From contig CP018628.1 of assembly GCA_002271215.1 (NCBI GenBank), forward strand, positions 806,001 through 870,000: a stretch of DNA of 64,000 nucleotides, in the 5' to 3' direction. The DNA comes from Lelliottia jeotgali. Lineage in GTDB: Bacteria; Pseudomonadota; Gammaproteobacteria; Enterobacterales; Enterobacteriaceae. Both the position numbers and the translations under genes were made by a program. Below, in pieces: positions 8,652 to 18,208 of this stretch. Numbering within the stretch: the stretch's first letter is position 1; each line of letters opens with the position of its first letter. The notes beneath the pieces were generated by a model. That model was not told the origin of the DNA and made no database searches. It worked only from the letters and a program-made list of their open reading frames with translations.

Positions 8652-8689
8652 CCCTCTCCCGTGGGAGAGGGCCGGGGTGAGGGCATCAG
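8652..8689. repeat. REP-like palindrome, CCTCACCC family
   Basis: CCCTCTCCC-GT-GGGAGAGGG hairpin followed by CCGGGGTGAGGGCATCA. The same unit recurs at many gene ends in this window (13082, 13133, 16327, 21243, 30396, 30450, 42753). Confidence 0.8.
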
Positions 8690-8699
8690 CCCGCACAAT

Positions 8700-8708
8700 C
8701 CCCCCCCC
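8700..8708 (+). repeat. Nine-base C homopolymer
   Basis: A run of nine C then six A residues between the acnB REP-like element and its terminator. It is intergenic; length may vary by slippage or be misread in sequencing. Confidence 0.7.
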
Positions 8709-8713
8709 AAAAA

Positions 8714-8740
8714 ACCCCGCGTTTTTCACGCGGGGTTTTT
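8714..8740 (+). terminator. acnB intrinsic terminator
   Basis: Stem ACCCCGCG/CGCGGGGT with a 7-nt loop, flanked by A residues upstream and five T residues downstream. Confidence 0.9.
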
Positions 8741-8824
8741 ATTTTCCACTCCTGACACCCGTCCCGCTTTTTATCTCCTCTCTATCTGCGATAATTAGGC
8801 AATGGCTTTGCAGAGGAAAACACC

Positions 8825-9187
8825 ATGGATTACGAATTTCTGCGCGATATCACCGGAGTGGTGAAAGTGCGTATGTCGATGGGCCACGAAGTGGTCGGGC
8901 ACTGGTTTAACGAAGAAGTGAAAGAGAACCTTGCCCTGCTTGATGAAGTGGAACAGGCGGCGGGCACGGTGAAAGGGAGCGAGCGCTCATGGCAGCGCGT
9001 CGGACATGAATATACTCTGTGGATGGACGGTGAAGAGGTCATGGTTCGCGCCAATCAGCTTGAGTTTTCAGGCGATGAGATCGAAGAGGGGATGAGCTAC
9101 TACGACGAAGAGAGCCTGTCGCTCTGCGGCGTCGAAGACTTTTTGCAGGTTGTCGCGGCGTACCGCGATTTCATGAAACAGAAGTAA
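8825..9187 (+). CDS. yacL: UPF0231 family protein YacL
   Basis: A 120-residue acidic cytosolic protein of the conserved YacL/UPF0231 family, no known activity. It starts [20 protein letters not shown] and shows no signal peptide or membrane segment; the middle has a [19 protein letters not shown] stretch suggesting a small alpha/beta fold. An ATG with AGAGGA about 8 bases upstream supports the start, and a GATAAT -10-like element lies near 8790. It is a single gene between the acnB terminator and the convergent speED operon. Confidence 0.9.
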   Translation: MDYEFLRDITGVVKVRMSMGHEVVGHWFNEEVKENLALLDEVEQAAGTVKGSERSWQRVGHEYTLWMDGEEVMVRANQLEFSGDEIEEGMSYYDEESLSLCGVEDFLQVVAAYRDFMKQK

Positions 9188-9218
9188 ACCAACGGAGCAT
9201 CCTTGCTCCCCGTGCGTT

Positions 9219-10013
9219 TTACACGGCCGGAATATTGCGGCCGTAGTAGATTTCGCGCATCTCTTTCCAGAGCAAATCGGTGATCACCTTCCGCTCTTCT
9301 TCGCTTAAATCTTCTGGCTTCGTGTGGAACATGTAGTGCTTCAGGTCGAACTCCTTCAGTAACATCTTGGTGTGGAAGATGTTTTCCTGGTACACGTTCA
9401 CGTCCATCATGTCGTACAGCGCCTTCATGTCGTCTGACATAAAGTTCTGAATCGAGTTAATTTCATGGTCGATAAAATGTTTCATCCCGTTGATATCACG
9501 GGTGAAACCGCGCACACGATAATCGACGGTGACGATATCAGATTCCAGCTGGTGGATAAGATAATTCAACGCATTAAGCGGTGAAATCACGCCGCAGGTC
9601 GACACCTCGATGTCGGCGCGGAAGGTGCACAGCCCGCCTTCAGGATGGCTCTCCGGGTAGGTATGGACGCAGATGTGGCTCTTATCGAGATGGGCGACTA
9701 CCGCCTCTGGCAACGGGCCAGGATGCTCTGTTGGGTCGATAAGCTTGGGATCAATCGGCTCTTCGCTCACCAGGATAGTGACGCTCGCGCCCTGCGGTTC
9801 ATAGTCCTGACGGGCAATGTTCAGGATATTAGCCCCGATGATGGAGCAGGTTTCTGACAGGATCTCGGTCAGTCGGTTGGCGTTGTAGAGTTCATCGATA
9901 TAGGCGATATAACCATCGCGCTCCTCCGCTGTTTTGACGTAGCAGATATCGTAAATACAAAAACTCAGGCTTTTGGTCAGGTTGTTAAAGCCATGCAGTT
10001 TCAGCTTTTTCAA
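9219..10013 (-). CDS. speD: S-adenosylmethionine decarboxylase proenzyme
   Basis: Makes decarboxylated AdoMet, the aminopropyl donor for spermidine. The 264-residue proenzyme cleaves itself at Lys111-Ser112 ([18 protein letters not shown]), turning Ser112 into the pyruvoyl cofactor of the alpha chain. The sequence matches the long enterobacterial class of the family. Translation starts at TTG, 1 base after the speE stop, so it is probably coupled to speE translation. Last gene of a leftward speE-speD operon, convergent with yacL; a small GGAGCA/TGCTCC hairpin sits between the two genes at 9195-9210. Confidence 0.96.
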   Translation of the reverse strand: MKKLKLHGFNNLTKSLSFCIYDICYVKTAEERDGYIAYIDELYNANRLTEILSETCSIIGANILNIARQDYEPQGASVTILVSEEPIDPKLIDPTEHPGPLPEAVVAHLDKSHICVHTYPESHPEGGLCTFRADIEVSTCGVISPLNALNYLIHQLESDIVTVDYRVRGFTRDINGMKHFIDHEINSIQNFMSDDMKALYDMMDVNVYQENIFHTKMLLKEFDLKHYMFHTKPEDLSEEERKVITDLLWKEMREIYYGRNIPAV

Positions 10014-10014
10014 T

Positions 10015-10884
10015 TTAGTTCACCCCCTTAGAAGACAGCGCGTCGTGCAGATACTGCGGCAAGGCAAAAGCGGCGGTGTGGACTGCCGGATTATAGTAAC
10101 GACATTTGAGGTGTGCCTGATGGAATCGGGCCTGAATGATCTCCGTTGAGAGATGGCGTAGCGCCTCGTTATCCGTCGCCCAGGCAAAGGTCATGATGCC
10201 ACCGTAATAGGTTGGGATCGCCGCCTGATAAAAGCTTACATCACCGAAGTAATTGCTGAGCTTGCGATGACTGTCGATGGCTTCGTCCTGCTGCAGGAAA
10301 CACACACCGTTCTGGGCGACGAAAACACCGCCAGGGTTAAGGCAACGTTTGCAGCCTTCGTAGAAGGATGACGTGAAGAGCGTCGCGCCCGGCCCAATAG
10401 GATCGGTGCAGTCGGAGATGATCACATCGAAAGTCTGGCTGGTCTGATTCACAAAGTTGACGCCATCGTCAATCACCAGCGAAAAGCGCGGATCGTCGTA
10501 GCTGCCCGCATTGTGGTTCGGCAGATACTGGCGGCAGAAGGAGACGACACCGGCGTCGATTTCGACCATCGTAATCGTCTCGACGGTCTTATGACGGGAC
10601 ACTTCGCGCAGCATTGCGCCATCGCCACCGCCAATAATCAGCACGTGTTTTGCGTGGCCGTGCGCCAGCAGCGGCACGTGGGTCATCATTTCGTGATAGA
10701 TAAATTCGTCGCGCTCGGTGGTTTGCACCACCCCGTCCAGCGCCATCACGCGCCCAAATGCGGCGTTCTCGAAGATGACCAGATCCTGATGATCGGTTTT
10801 CTCATGATAAAGCACGTTATCAACGGCAAAGTACTGACCAAACTGGTCATGCAGCGTTTCGTGCCACAGGGTTTTCTCGGTCAC
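10015..10884 (-). CDS. speE: Spermidine synthase
   Basis: Transfers the aminopropyl group of decarboxylated AdoMet to putrescine. The 289-residue protein has the N-terminal beta domain, then a Rossmann methyltransferase-like fold with [15 protein letters not shown] (nucleotide loop), [11 protein letters not shown], and the catalytic DCTDP motif with substrate Asp residues. First gene of the speE-speD operon; the speD product supplies its substrate. ATG start with GGAGG in the preceding 10 bases. Confidence 0.97.
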   Translation of the reverse strand: MTEKTLWHETLHDQFGQYFAVDNVLYHEKTDHQDLVIFENAAFGRVMALDGVVQTTERDEFIYHEMMTHVPLLAHGHAKHVLIIGGGDGAMLREVSRHKTVETITMVEIDAGVVSFCRQYLPNHNAGSYDDPRFSLVIDDGVNFVNQTSQTFDVIISDCTDPIGPGATLFTSSFYEGCKRCLNPGGVFVAQNGVCFLQQDEAIDSHRKLSNYFGDVSFYQAAIPTYYGGIMTFAWATDNEALRHLSTEIIQARFHQAHLKCRYYNPAVHTAAFALPQYLHDALSSKGVN

Positions 10885-11001
10885 AGGCTGATACCTCCTT
10901 TGTTAACATCCATTACACCCACGCAAAATGGGCGCAACATCATAGCCAACAATGACCGCGCATGCACGGCCATCATGTTTAACAAAGGGGCGTCGGGAAG
11001 G

Positions 11002-11349
11002 TTACTTCACGTAGGCGAGCAGGCTCAGCGAATCGCGGGCCAGCGCTTTGCATTTTTTCGCGACCGGGATGCCGATGCCGCTTAAATCGCGGTAGCTGTC
11101 TTCGCCGAGTGCCTTCATGTCAAAGCTATCGTAGTTGCTGAGATCCCATTGGTTTTGCTGGGCAAAAAAGACCAGTGCGCGACGAATTTGCCCGTTGGGT
11201 AAATTCTGGTATCCACAATCGTTTTTCAGGAAAACAAAAACTGCCGTTAAATCGGCCATATCTTCTGCTTCGTTTTCACTCAGCGCATAACTGTTCGCAC
11301 TTGTCGCCACCAGGCAGGCGAACAAAATTGTCCTGAAAAACGTCTTCAT
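11002..11349 (-). CDS. yacC: PulS/OutS-family pilotin-like exported protein YacC
   Basis: A 115-residue exported protein. It begins [22 protein letters not shown], a Sec signal peptide; the longer reading frame upstream runs into the cueO promoter and is rejected. The mature part has two cysteines (NDCGYQNLP and AKKCKALA), suitable for one disulfide, and resembles the PulS/OutS pilotins that guide type II secretins to the outer membrane. No secretin genes lie nearby, so its partner is unknown. Divergent from cueO. Confidence 0.87.
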   Translation of the reverse strand: MKTFFRTILFACLVATSANSYALSENEAEDMADLTAVFVFLKNDCGYQNLPNGQIRRALVFFAQQNQWDLSNYDSFDMKALGEDSYRDLSGIGIPVAKKCKALARDSLSLLAYVK

Positions 11350-11429
11350 TGCTTCTACCACTGCATCACGGAAATTAAACGTTAGCATACTTGATACCAG
11401 CCCGACGATCTTTATTATTGCCACTTTAC

Positions 11430-11460
11430 TTGACCTTCCGCTTAGGGGAGGGTTTAAGCT
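11430..11460 (+). promoter_or_regulatory. CueR-controlled cueO promoter
   Basis: TTGACC (-35, 11430-11435) and TAAGCT (-10, 11455-11460) are separated by 19 bp, the over-long spacing typical of MerR-family activation. The spacer holds the dyad ACCTTCC-N7-GGAGGGT (11433-11453), one mismatch from symmetric. This is the copper-responsive CueR operator architecture. Confidence 0.88.
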
Positions 11461-11494
11461 CAAAATATCGCCTGCACGGAAAAAAGGAATGAAC

Positions 11495-13066
11495 ATGCAA
11501 CGTCGTGATTTTTTGAAATATTCAGCCGTAATAGGGGCTGCCAGCGCATTACCTTTATGGAGTCGCGCGGTGTTTGCCGCCGACAGACCGGCGCTCCCGA
11601 TCCCCGATTTACTGACCGCAGACGCACGTAGCCGTATCCAGCTGATCGTTCAGTCAGGAAAATCCACCTTTGGACCACATCAAGCCACGACATGGGGATA
11701 TAACGGTAACTTGCTCGGCCCGGCGCTTCAGCTGCGCAGGGGAAAAGAGGTAACGGTGAATATTCACAATACGCTGGCGGAAGAGACGACGTTGCACTGG
11801 CACGGCCTGGAGATCCCCGGTGAAGTGGACGGCGGCCCGCAGGGCGTGATTAAAGCGGGCGGTGAGCGTACCGTGACCTTTACCCCAGACCAGCACGCCG
11901 CGACCTGCTGGTTCCACCCGCATCAGCATGGCAAAACCGGGCATCAGGTGGCGATGGGGCTGGCGGGATTAGTGCTTATCGAAGATGACGAAAGTCGATT
12001 GCTGCGCCTGCCGAAACAGTGGGGCATCGACGATGTGCCGGTGATTGTGCAGGATAAAAAGTTTACCGCCGACGGGCAGATCGACTATCAGCTGGACGTG
12101 ATGAGCGCAGCCGTCGGTTGGTTTGGCGATACGCTCCTGACCAACGGTGCGATTTACCCCCAGCACGCGGCACCGAAAGGCTGGCTGCGTCTGCGTCTGC
12201 TCAACGGCTGTAACGCCCGCTCCCTGAATTTTGCAACCAGCGACCAGCGTCCACTGTACGTGGTGGCGAGCGACGGCGGGCTGTTAGCCGAGCCAGTAAA
12301 AGTAAGCGAATTGCCAATGCTGATGGGCGAGCGTTTTGAAGTGCTGGTGGATATCAGCGACGGCAAGCCGTTTGATCTCGTCACACTGCCGGTGAGTCAG
12401 ATGGGGATGGCTGTAGCCCCGTTCGATAAGCCACATCCGGTGCTGCGCATTCAGCCTTTGCTGGTCACGGCCTCTGGCATATTGCCAGACGCGCTTGCCG
12501 CCGTGCCAGCGCTGCCGTCACTCGACGGCTTAACCCAGCGCAAACTCCAGCTGTCGATGGACCCGATGCTCGACATGATGGGGATGCAGGCGCTGATGAC
12601 TAAATATGGCGACCAGGCGATGGCCGGGATGCACCACGATCAGTCGATGGGTCATATGAATATGGATCATGGCAAGATGGGCAACATGGGCCATATGAAT
12701 CATGGCGGCGGGAAAGGGTTTGATTTCCACAACGCCAACCGTATCAACGGTCAGGCCTTCGATATGAACACGCCGATGTTTGCGGCCCAAAAAGGGCAGT
12801 ACGAGCGCTGGGTGATTTCAGGCGAGGGCGACATGATGCTGCATCCGTTCCACATTCACGGCACACAGTTCCGCATTTTGTCCGAGAACGGTAAAGCGCC
12901 AGCGGCCCATCGTAAGGGCTGGAAAGATACGGTGCGAGTGGAAGGTGGAGTTAGCGAAGTGCTGGTGAAGTTCGAGCATGATGCGCCGAATGAGTTTGCC
13001 TATATGGCGCACTGTCATCTGCTGGAGCATGAAGATACGGGGATGATGCTCGGCTTTACGGTGTAA
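11495..13066 (+). CDS. cueO: Multicopper oxidase CueO
   Basis: Periplasmic cuprous oxidase that protects against copper. A Tat signal ([17 protein letters not shown]) precedes three cupredoxin domains. Copper ligands are visible in HWHG, HPHQHG, HPFHIHG and [13 protein letters not shown], which supply the type 1 and trinuclear centres. A Met/His-rich segment (around [19 protein letters not shown]) is the extra substrate-copper region of CueO. The start at the second ATG is chosen: GGA is flush against the first ATG (11489) but spaced 6 bases from the second, giving a 523-residue protein with the family N-terminus. Controlled by the CueR site upstream. Confidence 0.96.
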   Translation: MQRRDFLKYSAVIGAASALPLWSRAVFAADRPALPIPDLLTADARSRIQLIVQSGKSTFGPHQATTWGYNGNLLGPALQLRRGKEVTVNIHNTLAEETTLHWHGLEIPGEVDGGPQGVIKAGGERTVTFTPDQHAATCWFHPHQHGKTGHQVAMGLAGLVLIEDDESRLLRLPKQWGIDDVPVIVQDKKFTADGQIDYQLDVMSAAVGWFGDTLLTNGAIYPQHAAPKGWLRLRLLNGCNARSLNFATSDQRPLYVVASDGGLLAEPVKVSELPMLMGERFEVLVDISDGKPFDLVTLPVSQMGMAVAPFDKPHPVLRIQPLLVTASGILPDALAAVPALPSLDGLTQRKLQLSMDPMLDMMGMQALMTKYGDQAMAGMHHDQSMGHMNMDHGKMGNMGHMNHGGGKGFDFHNANRINGQAFDMNTPMFAAQKGQYERWVISGEGDMMLHPFHIHGTQFRILSENGKAPAAHRKGWKDTVRVEGGVSEVLVKFEHDAPNEFAYMAHCHLLEHEDTGMMLGFTV

Positions 13067-13081
13067 ATTCGTGCGGTTTGA

Positions 13082-13169
13082 TGCCCTCACCCCGACCCTC
13101 TCCCACAGGGAGAGGGGGAAAACCGGACAGTCTCCTCTCCCTTGAGGGAGAGGGCTAGGGTGAGGGGGA
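13082..13169. repeat. Inverted pair of REP-like palindromes between cueO and gcd
   Basis: Two copies of the CCTCACCC family in opposite orientation: 13082-13118 (CCCTCACCCC...CCCTCTCCC/GGGAGAGGG) and 13133-13169 (CCTCTCCC/GGGAGAGGG...GGTGAGGG). They fill the gap between convergent genes that show no other terminator. Confidence 0.8.
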
Positions 13170-13172
13170 GTA

Positions 13173-15563
13173 TTACTTCACATCATCCGGCAACGCGTAC
13201 GCGACAATATAGTCGCCCATCTTGGTGCCAAACGATCCGTGACCACCCGCTGAAATGACAACGTACTGCTTGCCATTCACTTCGTAGGTCATCGGTGTGG
13301 CCTGTCCGCCTGCTGGCAGACGGCCTTGCCACAGTTTCTCACCGTTGGTCATGTTATACGCACGCAGATAGTTATCTGCGGTTGCGGCGATGAACAGGAC
13401 GTTACCAGCGGTAGAGATCGGGCCGCCGAGCATCGGCATCCCCATATTGAACGGCACCGGAACCGGCATCGGGAACGGCATGCTGTCCTGCGGTGTGCCA
13501 ATACGTTTTTTCCATACGACCTGATTGGTTTTCAGATCCAGCGCGGAGATATAACCCCAGGCAGGCTGTTTACACGGCAGGCCAAACGGAGAAAGGAACG
13601 GGTTCAGCGTCACGCCAAACGGCACGCCGTACTGCGGCTGAATACCGGCTTCGGTACCGCTGCCTTTCGCATCTTTCGGCTGCTCCATCGGGTTACCAGG
13701 ACCGCGTGGGATCAGCTTCGAGACAAACGGCAATGCCATCGGGTTAGCAATCGCTACCTGACGGTTTGGATCAACTGAGATACCGCCCCACTCAAACATC
13801 CCCAGGTTCCCCGGGAAGACCAACGTGCCTTGCTCAGACGGCGGGGTGAAGATGCCTTCATAGCGCAGCTGATGGAACATCACGCGGCACACCAGCTGGT
13901 CGAACATCGTGGCGCCCCACATGTCCGCGCCGGTCAGATCTTTCTTCGGACGGAAGCTCAGGTCAGAGAATGGCTGCGTTTTTGAAACGTAGTCGCCTTT
14001 CGCCGCACCCTGCGGTACTGGTTTTTCCGGAGCCGGAACCACCAGTTTACCGTTGGTCCTGTCCAGTACGAAGATGTTGCCGGTTTTCGCCGGAGCGTAA
14101 ATCACCGGAACCGTTTTACCGTCGACGGTAATGTCGGCCAGCGTCGGCTGGGACGGCATATCCATATCCCACAGATCGTGGTGAACAGTTTGATAGCTCC
14201 AGGCCAGTTTCCCGGTCGTGGCGTTCAGCGCCACAATCGCGCTGGCGTAACGTTCCTGCTCTGGCGTACGGTTTCCGCCCCAGATATCTGGCGTGGTCAC
14301 GCCCATCGGCAGATAGACCAGATCCAGCTTCGCGTCATACGCCGCCGGTGCCCAGGAGTTAGGAGAGTTAAAGGTAAAGGTATGTTGATCCGACGGGATC
14401 GCATTGGGATCTTTCGCGCCCGGATCGAAGGCCCACAGCAGTTTCCCGGTATTCACGTCGAAACCGCGAATCACGCCAGAGGTTTCACGGGTAGAGAAGT
14501 TATCCGTGACTGAGCCGGCAATGACGATGGTTTTATCGGTGATGATCGGCGGAGACGTCGGCTCATACAGGCCCGGCGTGGTATCCGGCATGTTGGTCTG
14601 CAGATTGAGGATACCTTTGTTGGCAAAGGTTTCGCACAGTTTGCCGGTTTCGGCATTGATGGCAAACAGACGGCCATCGTTCACCGGCAGCATGATACGG
14701 CGAGGACAATCAGCCACAACTTCCGGGGAGGCCGTTTCCGCGCGCGCTTCGTGGTAAGAGACACCGCGACAGGTCACGTGCTGGAACGAGGTATTGGTGT
14801 TCAGCTGCGGGTCAAAGTGCCACTTCTCCTTACCCGTCGCCGCATCCAGCGCGAACAGACGCTGGTGAGCAGTACACAGGTAAAGCATGTCGCCCACTTT
14901 GATCGGCGTGACTTCGTTGGTCAGTTCACCCGGATCGTTCGGCTGCTTCAGATCGCCGGTGCGGAAGGTCCAGGCTTCTTTCAGGTTTTTCACGTTATCG
15001 GCGTTGATTTGCTTCAGCGGCGAGTAGCGTTGTCCTTCCTGATTGCGGCCATACGCCGGCCAGTCACCGTCTGCCACCTGAGAAATGGCGGCAGCAGGAG
15101 TGGAATCAGCGCTGAGGGTGCCTTTCACTTCCTGCGGATCGTTAAACCCGGCCCAGGTCAGAATGCCACCCGTGATGAGCAGGGCAACGACCAGTGCGCT
15201 CACGGCACCGCTGGACGGAACCAGCAGGCGACGCCAGACGAACGGCAGAATCAACCAGATACCGAAGAAGACGAGGATGTCGCTACGCGGCGTGAGCGCC
15301 CAGAAGTCGAAGCCGACCTCCCAGACACCCCAGACCATCGTTGCGAGCAGTAATGCTGCGTAAAGCCACAGCGCGGAACGTTTACGACGCAAAAGCAGGA
15401 CGGTCACACCTATCATGACCAGGCCCGCAATCGGGTAGTACCAGGAGCCGCCTAACGCGACCAGCCATACGCCACCGGCTAACAGATACAGCGCGCAGAA
15501 AGCGGCAAATGCGGCTGTTAACGTTACCAGTAGACGCGGCTGTGGAGATTTTGTTTCAGCCAT
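13173..15563 (-). CDS. gcd: Quinoprotein (PQQ) glucose dehydrogenase, membrane-bound
   Basis: Oxidises glucose to gluconolactone on the periplasmic face and passes electrons to ubiquinone. The 796 residues match E. coli Gcd. Five hydrophobic segments fill about residues 10-145, followed by a large PQQ beta-propeller domain with repeated blades (GKEKWHFDP, GKLLWAFDPG, GKLAWSYQTVHHDLWDMD, GEKLWQGRLP). The conserved HDLWDMDMPSQP and YAPAKTGNIFVLDR segments are the PQQ/metal-site region. Needs PQQ, whose synthesis genes are not in this window. A perfect CRP palindrome lies 61 bases upstream of the start. Single gene. Confidence 0.96.
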   Translation of the reverse strand: MAETKSPQPRLLVTLTAAFAAFCALYLLAGGVWLVALGGSWYYPIAGLVMIGVTVLLLRRKRSALWLYAALLLATMVWGVWEVGFDFWALTPRSDILVFFGIWLILPFVWRRLLVPSSGAVSALVVALLITGGILTWAGFNDPQEVKGTLSADSTPAAAISQVADGDWPAYGRNQEGQRYSPLKQINADNVKNLKEAWTFRTGDLKQPNDPGELTNEVTPIKVGDMLYLCTAHQRLFALDAATGKEKWHFDPQLNTNTSFQHVTCRGVSYHEARAETASPEVVADCPRRIMLPVNDGRLFAINAETGKLCETFANKGILNLQTNMPDTTPGLYEPTSPPIITDKTIVIAGSVTDNFSTRETSGVIRGFDVNTGKLLWAFDPGAKDPNAIPSDQHTFTFNSPNSWAPAAYDAKLDLVYLPMGVTTPDIWGGNRTPEQERYASAIVALNATTGKLAWSYQTVHHDLWDMDMPSQPTLADITVDGKTVPVIYAPAKTGNIFVLDRTNGKLVVPAPEKPVPQGAAKGDYVSKTQPFSDLSFRPKKDLTGADMWGATMFDQLVCRVMFHQLRYEGIFTPPSEQGTLVFPGNLGMFEWGGISVDPNRQVAIANPMALPFVSKLIPRGPGNPMEQPKDAKGSGTEAGIQPQYGVPFGVTLNPFLSPFGLPCKQPAWGYISALDLKTNQVVWKKRIGTPQDSMPFPMPVPVPFNMGMPMLGGPISTAGNVLFIAATADNYLRAYNMTNGEKLWQGRLPAGGQATPMTYEVNGKQYVVISAGGHGSFGTKMGDYIVAYALPDDVK

Positions 15564-15623
15564 AGAAAAGTACTCTGTAGTTTGTTAATTATTTGATAGC
15601 AATTAATTATAGGTATTAACAAG

Positions 15624-15639
15624 TGTGATCGGAATCACA
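15624..15639. promoter_or_regulatory. CRP (cAMP receptor protein) binding site between gcd and hpt
   Basis: TGTGA-TCGGAA-TCACA, both half sites exact with the 6-bp spacing of the CRP consensus. It is 61 bases from the gcd start and about 50 bases upstream of the hpt -10 element. CRP control of gcd is known in E. coli; an effect on hpt is possible from position. Confidence 0.88.
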
Positions 15640-15685
15640 AAATGAGCTTTTTGTAACTCATGCGCCAGGCGAATCCATTTGCTGG

Positions 15686-15691
15686 TATACT
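15686..15691 (+). promoter_or_regulatory. hpt promoter -10 element
   Basis: TATACT preceded by TGG, an extended -10 motif. No good -35 was found, consistent with extended -10 use. Leader to hpt would be about 70 nt. Confidence 0.55.
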
Positions 15692-15767
15692 GCTGAACTT
15701 GTGAATCATTGCCGGACGTATCTACATCCGCAGTGATAGATTGGTTTTAAATCATACGGTTAGTAAA

Positions 15768-16304
15768 ATGAAACATACTGTTGAAGTGATGATCCCGGAA
15801 GCCGAGATCAAAGCGCGTATCGCCGAACTGGGTCGTCAAATCACCGAACGTTATCAGGACAGCGGCAGCGATATGGTGCTGGTAGGCCTGCTGCGCGGCT
15901 CTTTCATGTTCATGGCAGACCTGTGCCGTGAAGTTCAGGTGTCCCATGAAGTGGATTTCATGACCGCCTCCAGCTACGGCAGCGGGATGTCGACCACCCG
16001 TGATGTCAAGATCCTGAAAGACCTGGACGAAGACATTCGCGGCAAAGACGTGTTAATCGTAGAAGACATTATCGATTCCGGTAACACCCTTTCTAAAGTG
16101 CGCGAGATCCTGAGCCTGCGTGGACCAAAATCTCTCGCGATTTGCACCCTGCTGGATAAACCGACGCGTCGTGAAGTGGACGTCCCGGTTGAATTTGTCG
16201 GTTTCTCGATCCCGGATGAGTTCGTGGTGGGTTACGGCATTGATTACGCACAGCGCTATCGCCATCTGCCGTATGTTGGAAAAGTGGTTCTGCTGGACGA
16301 GTAA
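15768..16304 (+). CDS. hpt: Hypoxanthine phosphoribosyltransferase
   Basis: Purine salvage: hypoxanthine plus PRPP gives IMP. The 178-residue protein has the PRPP-binding motif [17 protein letters not shown] and the flexible-loop [13 protein letters not shown] segment of type I phosphoribosyltransferases. The start is the ATG giving [15 protein letters not shown], as in E. coli; an upstream in-frame TTG lacks support. The ribosome-binding site is weak (no clear GGAG before TTAGTAAA-ATG). Monocistronic, convergent with can. Confidence 0.95.
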   Translation: MKHTVEVMIPEAEIKARIAELGRQITERYQDSGSDMVLVGLLRGSFMFMADLCREVQVSHEVDFMTASSYGSGMSTTRDVKILKDLDEDIRGKDVLIVEDIIDSGNTLSKVREILSLRGPKSLAICTLLDKPTRREVDVPVEFVGFSIPDEFVVGYGIDYAQRYRHLPYVGKVVLLDE

Positions 16305-16326
16305 GACTGATGTGGGTGCGGTCTGA

Positions 16327-16506
16327 TGCCCTCACCCCAACCCTCTCCCACAGGGAGAACAAGGCCGGGTAAGGCGAAGCCACTCCCCGGTACAATGTTG
16401 ATGTTTCTGCGGAATTTCGCCCGGTGGCGCTGCGCTTACCGGGACTACAAAAGCGTGAACGTTGAATCGTAGGCCGGGTAAGGCGAAGCCGCCACCCGGC
16501 TTTTTT
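16327..16506. repeat. Cluster of REP-like elements between hpt and can, including a chimeric junction
   Basis: A CCTCACCC-family unit (16327-16359) loses its 3' arm after CAGGGAGAA and runs directly into a second-family fragment, GGCCGGGTAAGGCGAAGCC (from 16362). A complete second-family unit, GTAGGCCGGGTAAGG...CGCCACCCGGC plus a six-T tract, lies at 16469-16506 next to the can stop codon and could end either transcript. Confidence 0.75.
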
Positions 16507-16511
16507 ACAGG

Positions 16512-17174
16512 TTATTTGTGGTTAACGTGCTTGAGCTTCAGGTTGGCAATGCCGGAACGATAGCGTTGTTCCAGGGTTTCGCGGTTGGTAGCGGTCACTT
16601 CCAGGTTACGCAGTAATCCGTCATGAATACCGTACGCCCAGCCGTGAACCGAGACTTTCTGCCCGCGCTTCCATGCCGACTGCATAATCGTGGAATGACC
16701 CAGGTTATAAACCTGCTCCATCACGTTCAGCTCGCAGAGGGTATCGAGGCGGCGCTCCTGCGGCATTTCGCCCAGCAGTGAGCTATGTTTGAACCAGATA
16801 TCGCGAATGTGCAGCAGCCAGTTATCGATTAGCCCCAGCTCCGGGTTTTCGACCGCCGCCTGCACGCCACCGCAGCCGTAGTGGCCGCAAATAATGATGT
16901 GCTCCACTTCCAGCACGTCGACTGCGTACTGTACGACGGAAAGACAATTGAGATCGGTGTGAATGACCAGGTTGGCAACGTTACGGTGAACAAAAAGTTC
17001 ACCCGAATCAAGGCCTGTCAGGCGTTCTGCCGGGACGCGGCTGTCAGAGCAGCCAATCCACAAAAAGCGTGGATTCTGCGCTTTCGCCAGCTTCTCAAAA
17101 AATCCCGGATCCTCTTCTACCAGCATTTTTGACCATAGTGCATTGTTGCTGATGAGTGTATCTATGTCATTCAT
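16512..17174 (-). CDS. can: Beta-class carbonic anhydrase
   Basis: Interconverts CO2 and bicarbonate, supplying bicarbonate for carboxylases during growth in air. The 220-residue protein has the beta-class zinc ligands in WIGCSDSRV (Cys, Asp) and [10 protein letters not shown] (His, Cys). The chosen ATG gives [15 protein letters not shown], the family N-terminus; upstream in-frame starts would extend into the divergent yadG promoter region. Single gene, divergent from yadG. Confidence 0.95.
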   Translation of the reverse strand: MNDIDTLISNNALWSKMLVEEDPGFFEKLAKAQNPRFLWIGCSDSRVPAERLTGLDSGELFVHRNVANLVIHTDLNCLSVVQYAVDVLEVEHIIICGHYGCGGVQAAVENPELGLIDNWLLHIRDIWFKHSSLLGEMPQERRLDTLCELNVMEQVYNLGHSTIMQSAWKRGQKVSVHGWAYGIHDGLLRNLEVTATNRETLEQRYRSGIANLKLKHVNHK

Positions 17175-17281
17175 AGAGGTTAACGACCTGTAACCGAGTA
17201 ATAGCGTTGCGCTAATATAGGGTAACTCGACTTTTATTGAAACCACACAACGTGTGTCAGAACTATAGGTAAGTTTAATTC

Positions 17282-18208
17282 ATGACAATTGCACTTGAGC
17301 TAAAGCAGCTTAAAAAAGTCTATTCTGGCGGCGTTCAGGCGCTGCGTGGAATCGATCTGCAGGTCGAAGCGGGGGATTTCTACGCGCTGCTGGGGCCGAA
17401 TGGCGCAGGAAAATCCACCACCATCGGCATCATCAGTTCACTGGTGAATAAATCTTCCGGCAGCGTCGCGGTATTTGGTTATGACCTCGATAAAGACGTG
17501 GTGAACGCCAAGCGTCAGCTGGGACTGGTGCCGCAGGAGTTCAACTTCAATCCGTTTGAAACCGTGCAGCAAATCGTCGTTAACCAGGCCGGTTATTACG
17601 GTGTTGAGCGTCAGGACGCCATCGAGCGCAGCGAAAAGTACCTCAAACAGCTCGATCTGTGGGAAAAGCGCGGCGAACGTGCGCGGATGCTCTCCGGCGG
17701 TATGAAGCGCCGTCTGATGATCGCCCGTGCGCTGATGCACGAACCAAAGCTGTTGATCCTCGATGAGCCAACGGCGGGCGTTGATATCGAATTGCGCCGC
17801 TCGATGTGGGGCTTCCTGAAGGATCTGAATGACAAAGGCACCACCATCATTCTGACCACTCACTACCTCGAAGAAGCTGAAATGCTGTGCCGCAATATCG
17901 GTATCATTCAGCGCGGCGAGCTGGTGGAAAACACCTCGATGAAAAACCTGCTGTCGAAACTGAAATCTGAAACTTTCATTCTCGATCTGGCGGCGAAAAG
18001 CCCGTTGCCGAAGCTGGAGGGCTATCAGTATCGACTGGTAGATACTTCAACCCTGGAAGTCGAAGTGCTGCGTGAGCAGGGCATCAACAGCGTCTTCGCG
18101 CAGCTGAGCGCACAGGGCGTTCAGGTTTTGAGTATGCGTAACAAAGCCAACCGACTGGAAGAACTGTTTGTCTCTCTGGTTAACGATAAACAAGGAGAGC
18201 AGGCATGA
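17282..18208 (+). CDS. yadG: ABC transporter ATP-binding protein YadG
   Basis: ATPase of an ABC-2 type exporter. The 308-residue protein has Walker A GPNGAGKST, Q-loop region GLVPQEFNFN, signature LSGGMKRRLMIARA, Walker B LLILDEPTAG, and the H-loop TTHYLEEAE. The C-terminal third is the accessory domain of drug-exporter-like ATPases. Its stop overlaps the yadH start by 4 bases (ATGA), so YadG and YadH are made together as one transporter; the exported substrate is not known. Confidence 0.93.
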   Translation: MTIALELKQLKKVYSGGVQALRGIDLQVEAGDFYALLGPNGAGKSTTIGIISSLVNKSSGSVAVFGYDLDKDVVNAKRQLGLVPQEFNFNPFETVQQIVVNQAGYYGVERQDAIERSEKYLKQLDLWEKRGERARMLSGGMKRRLMIARALMHEPKLLILDEPTAGVDIELRRSMWGFLKDLNDKGTTIILTTHYLEEAEMLCRNIGIIQRGELVENTSMKNLLSKLKSETFILDLAAKSPLPKLEGYQYRLVDTSTLEVEVLREQGINSVFAQLSAQGVQVLSMRNKANRLEELFVSLVNDKQGEQA

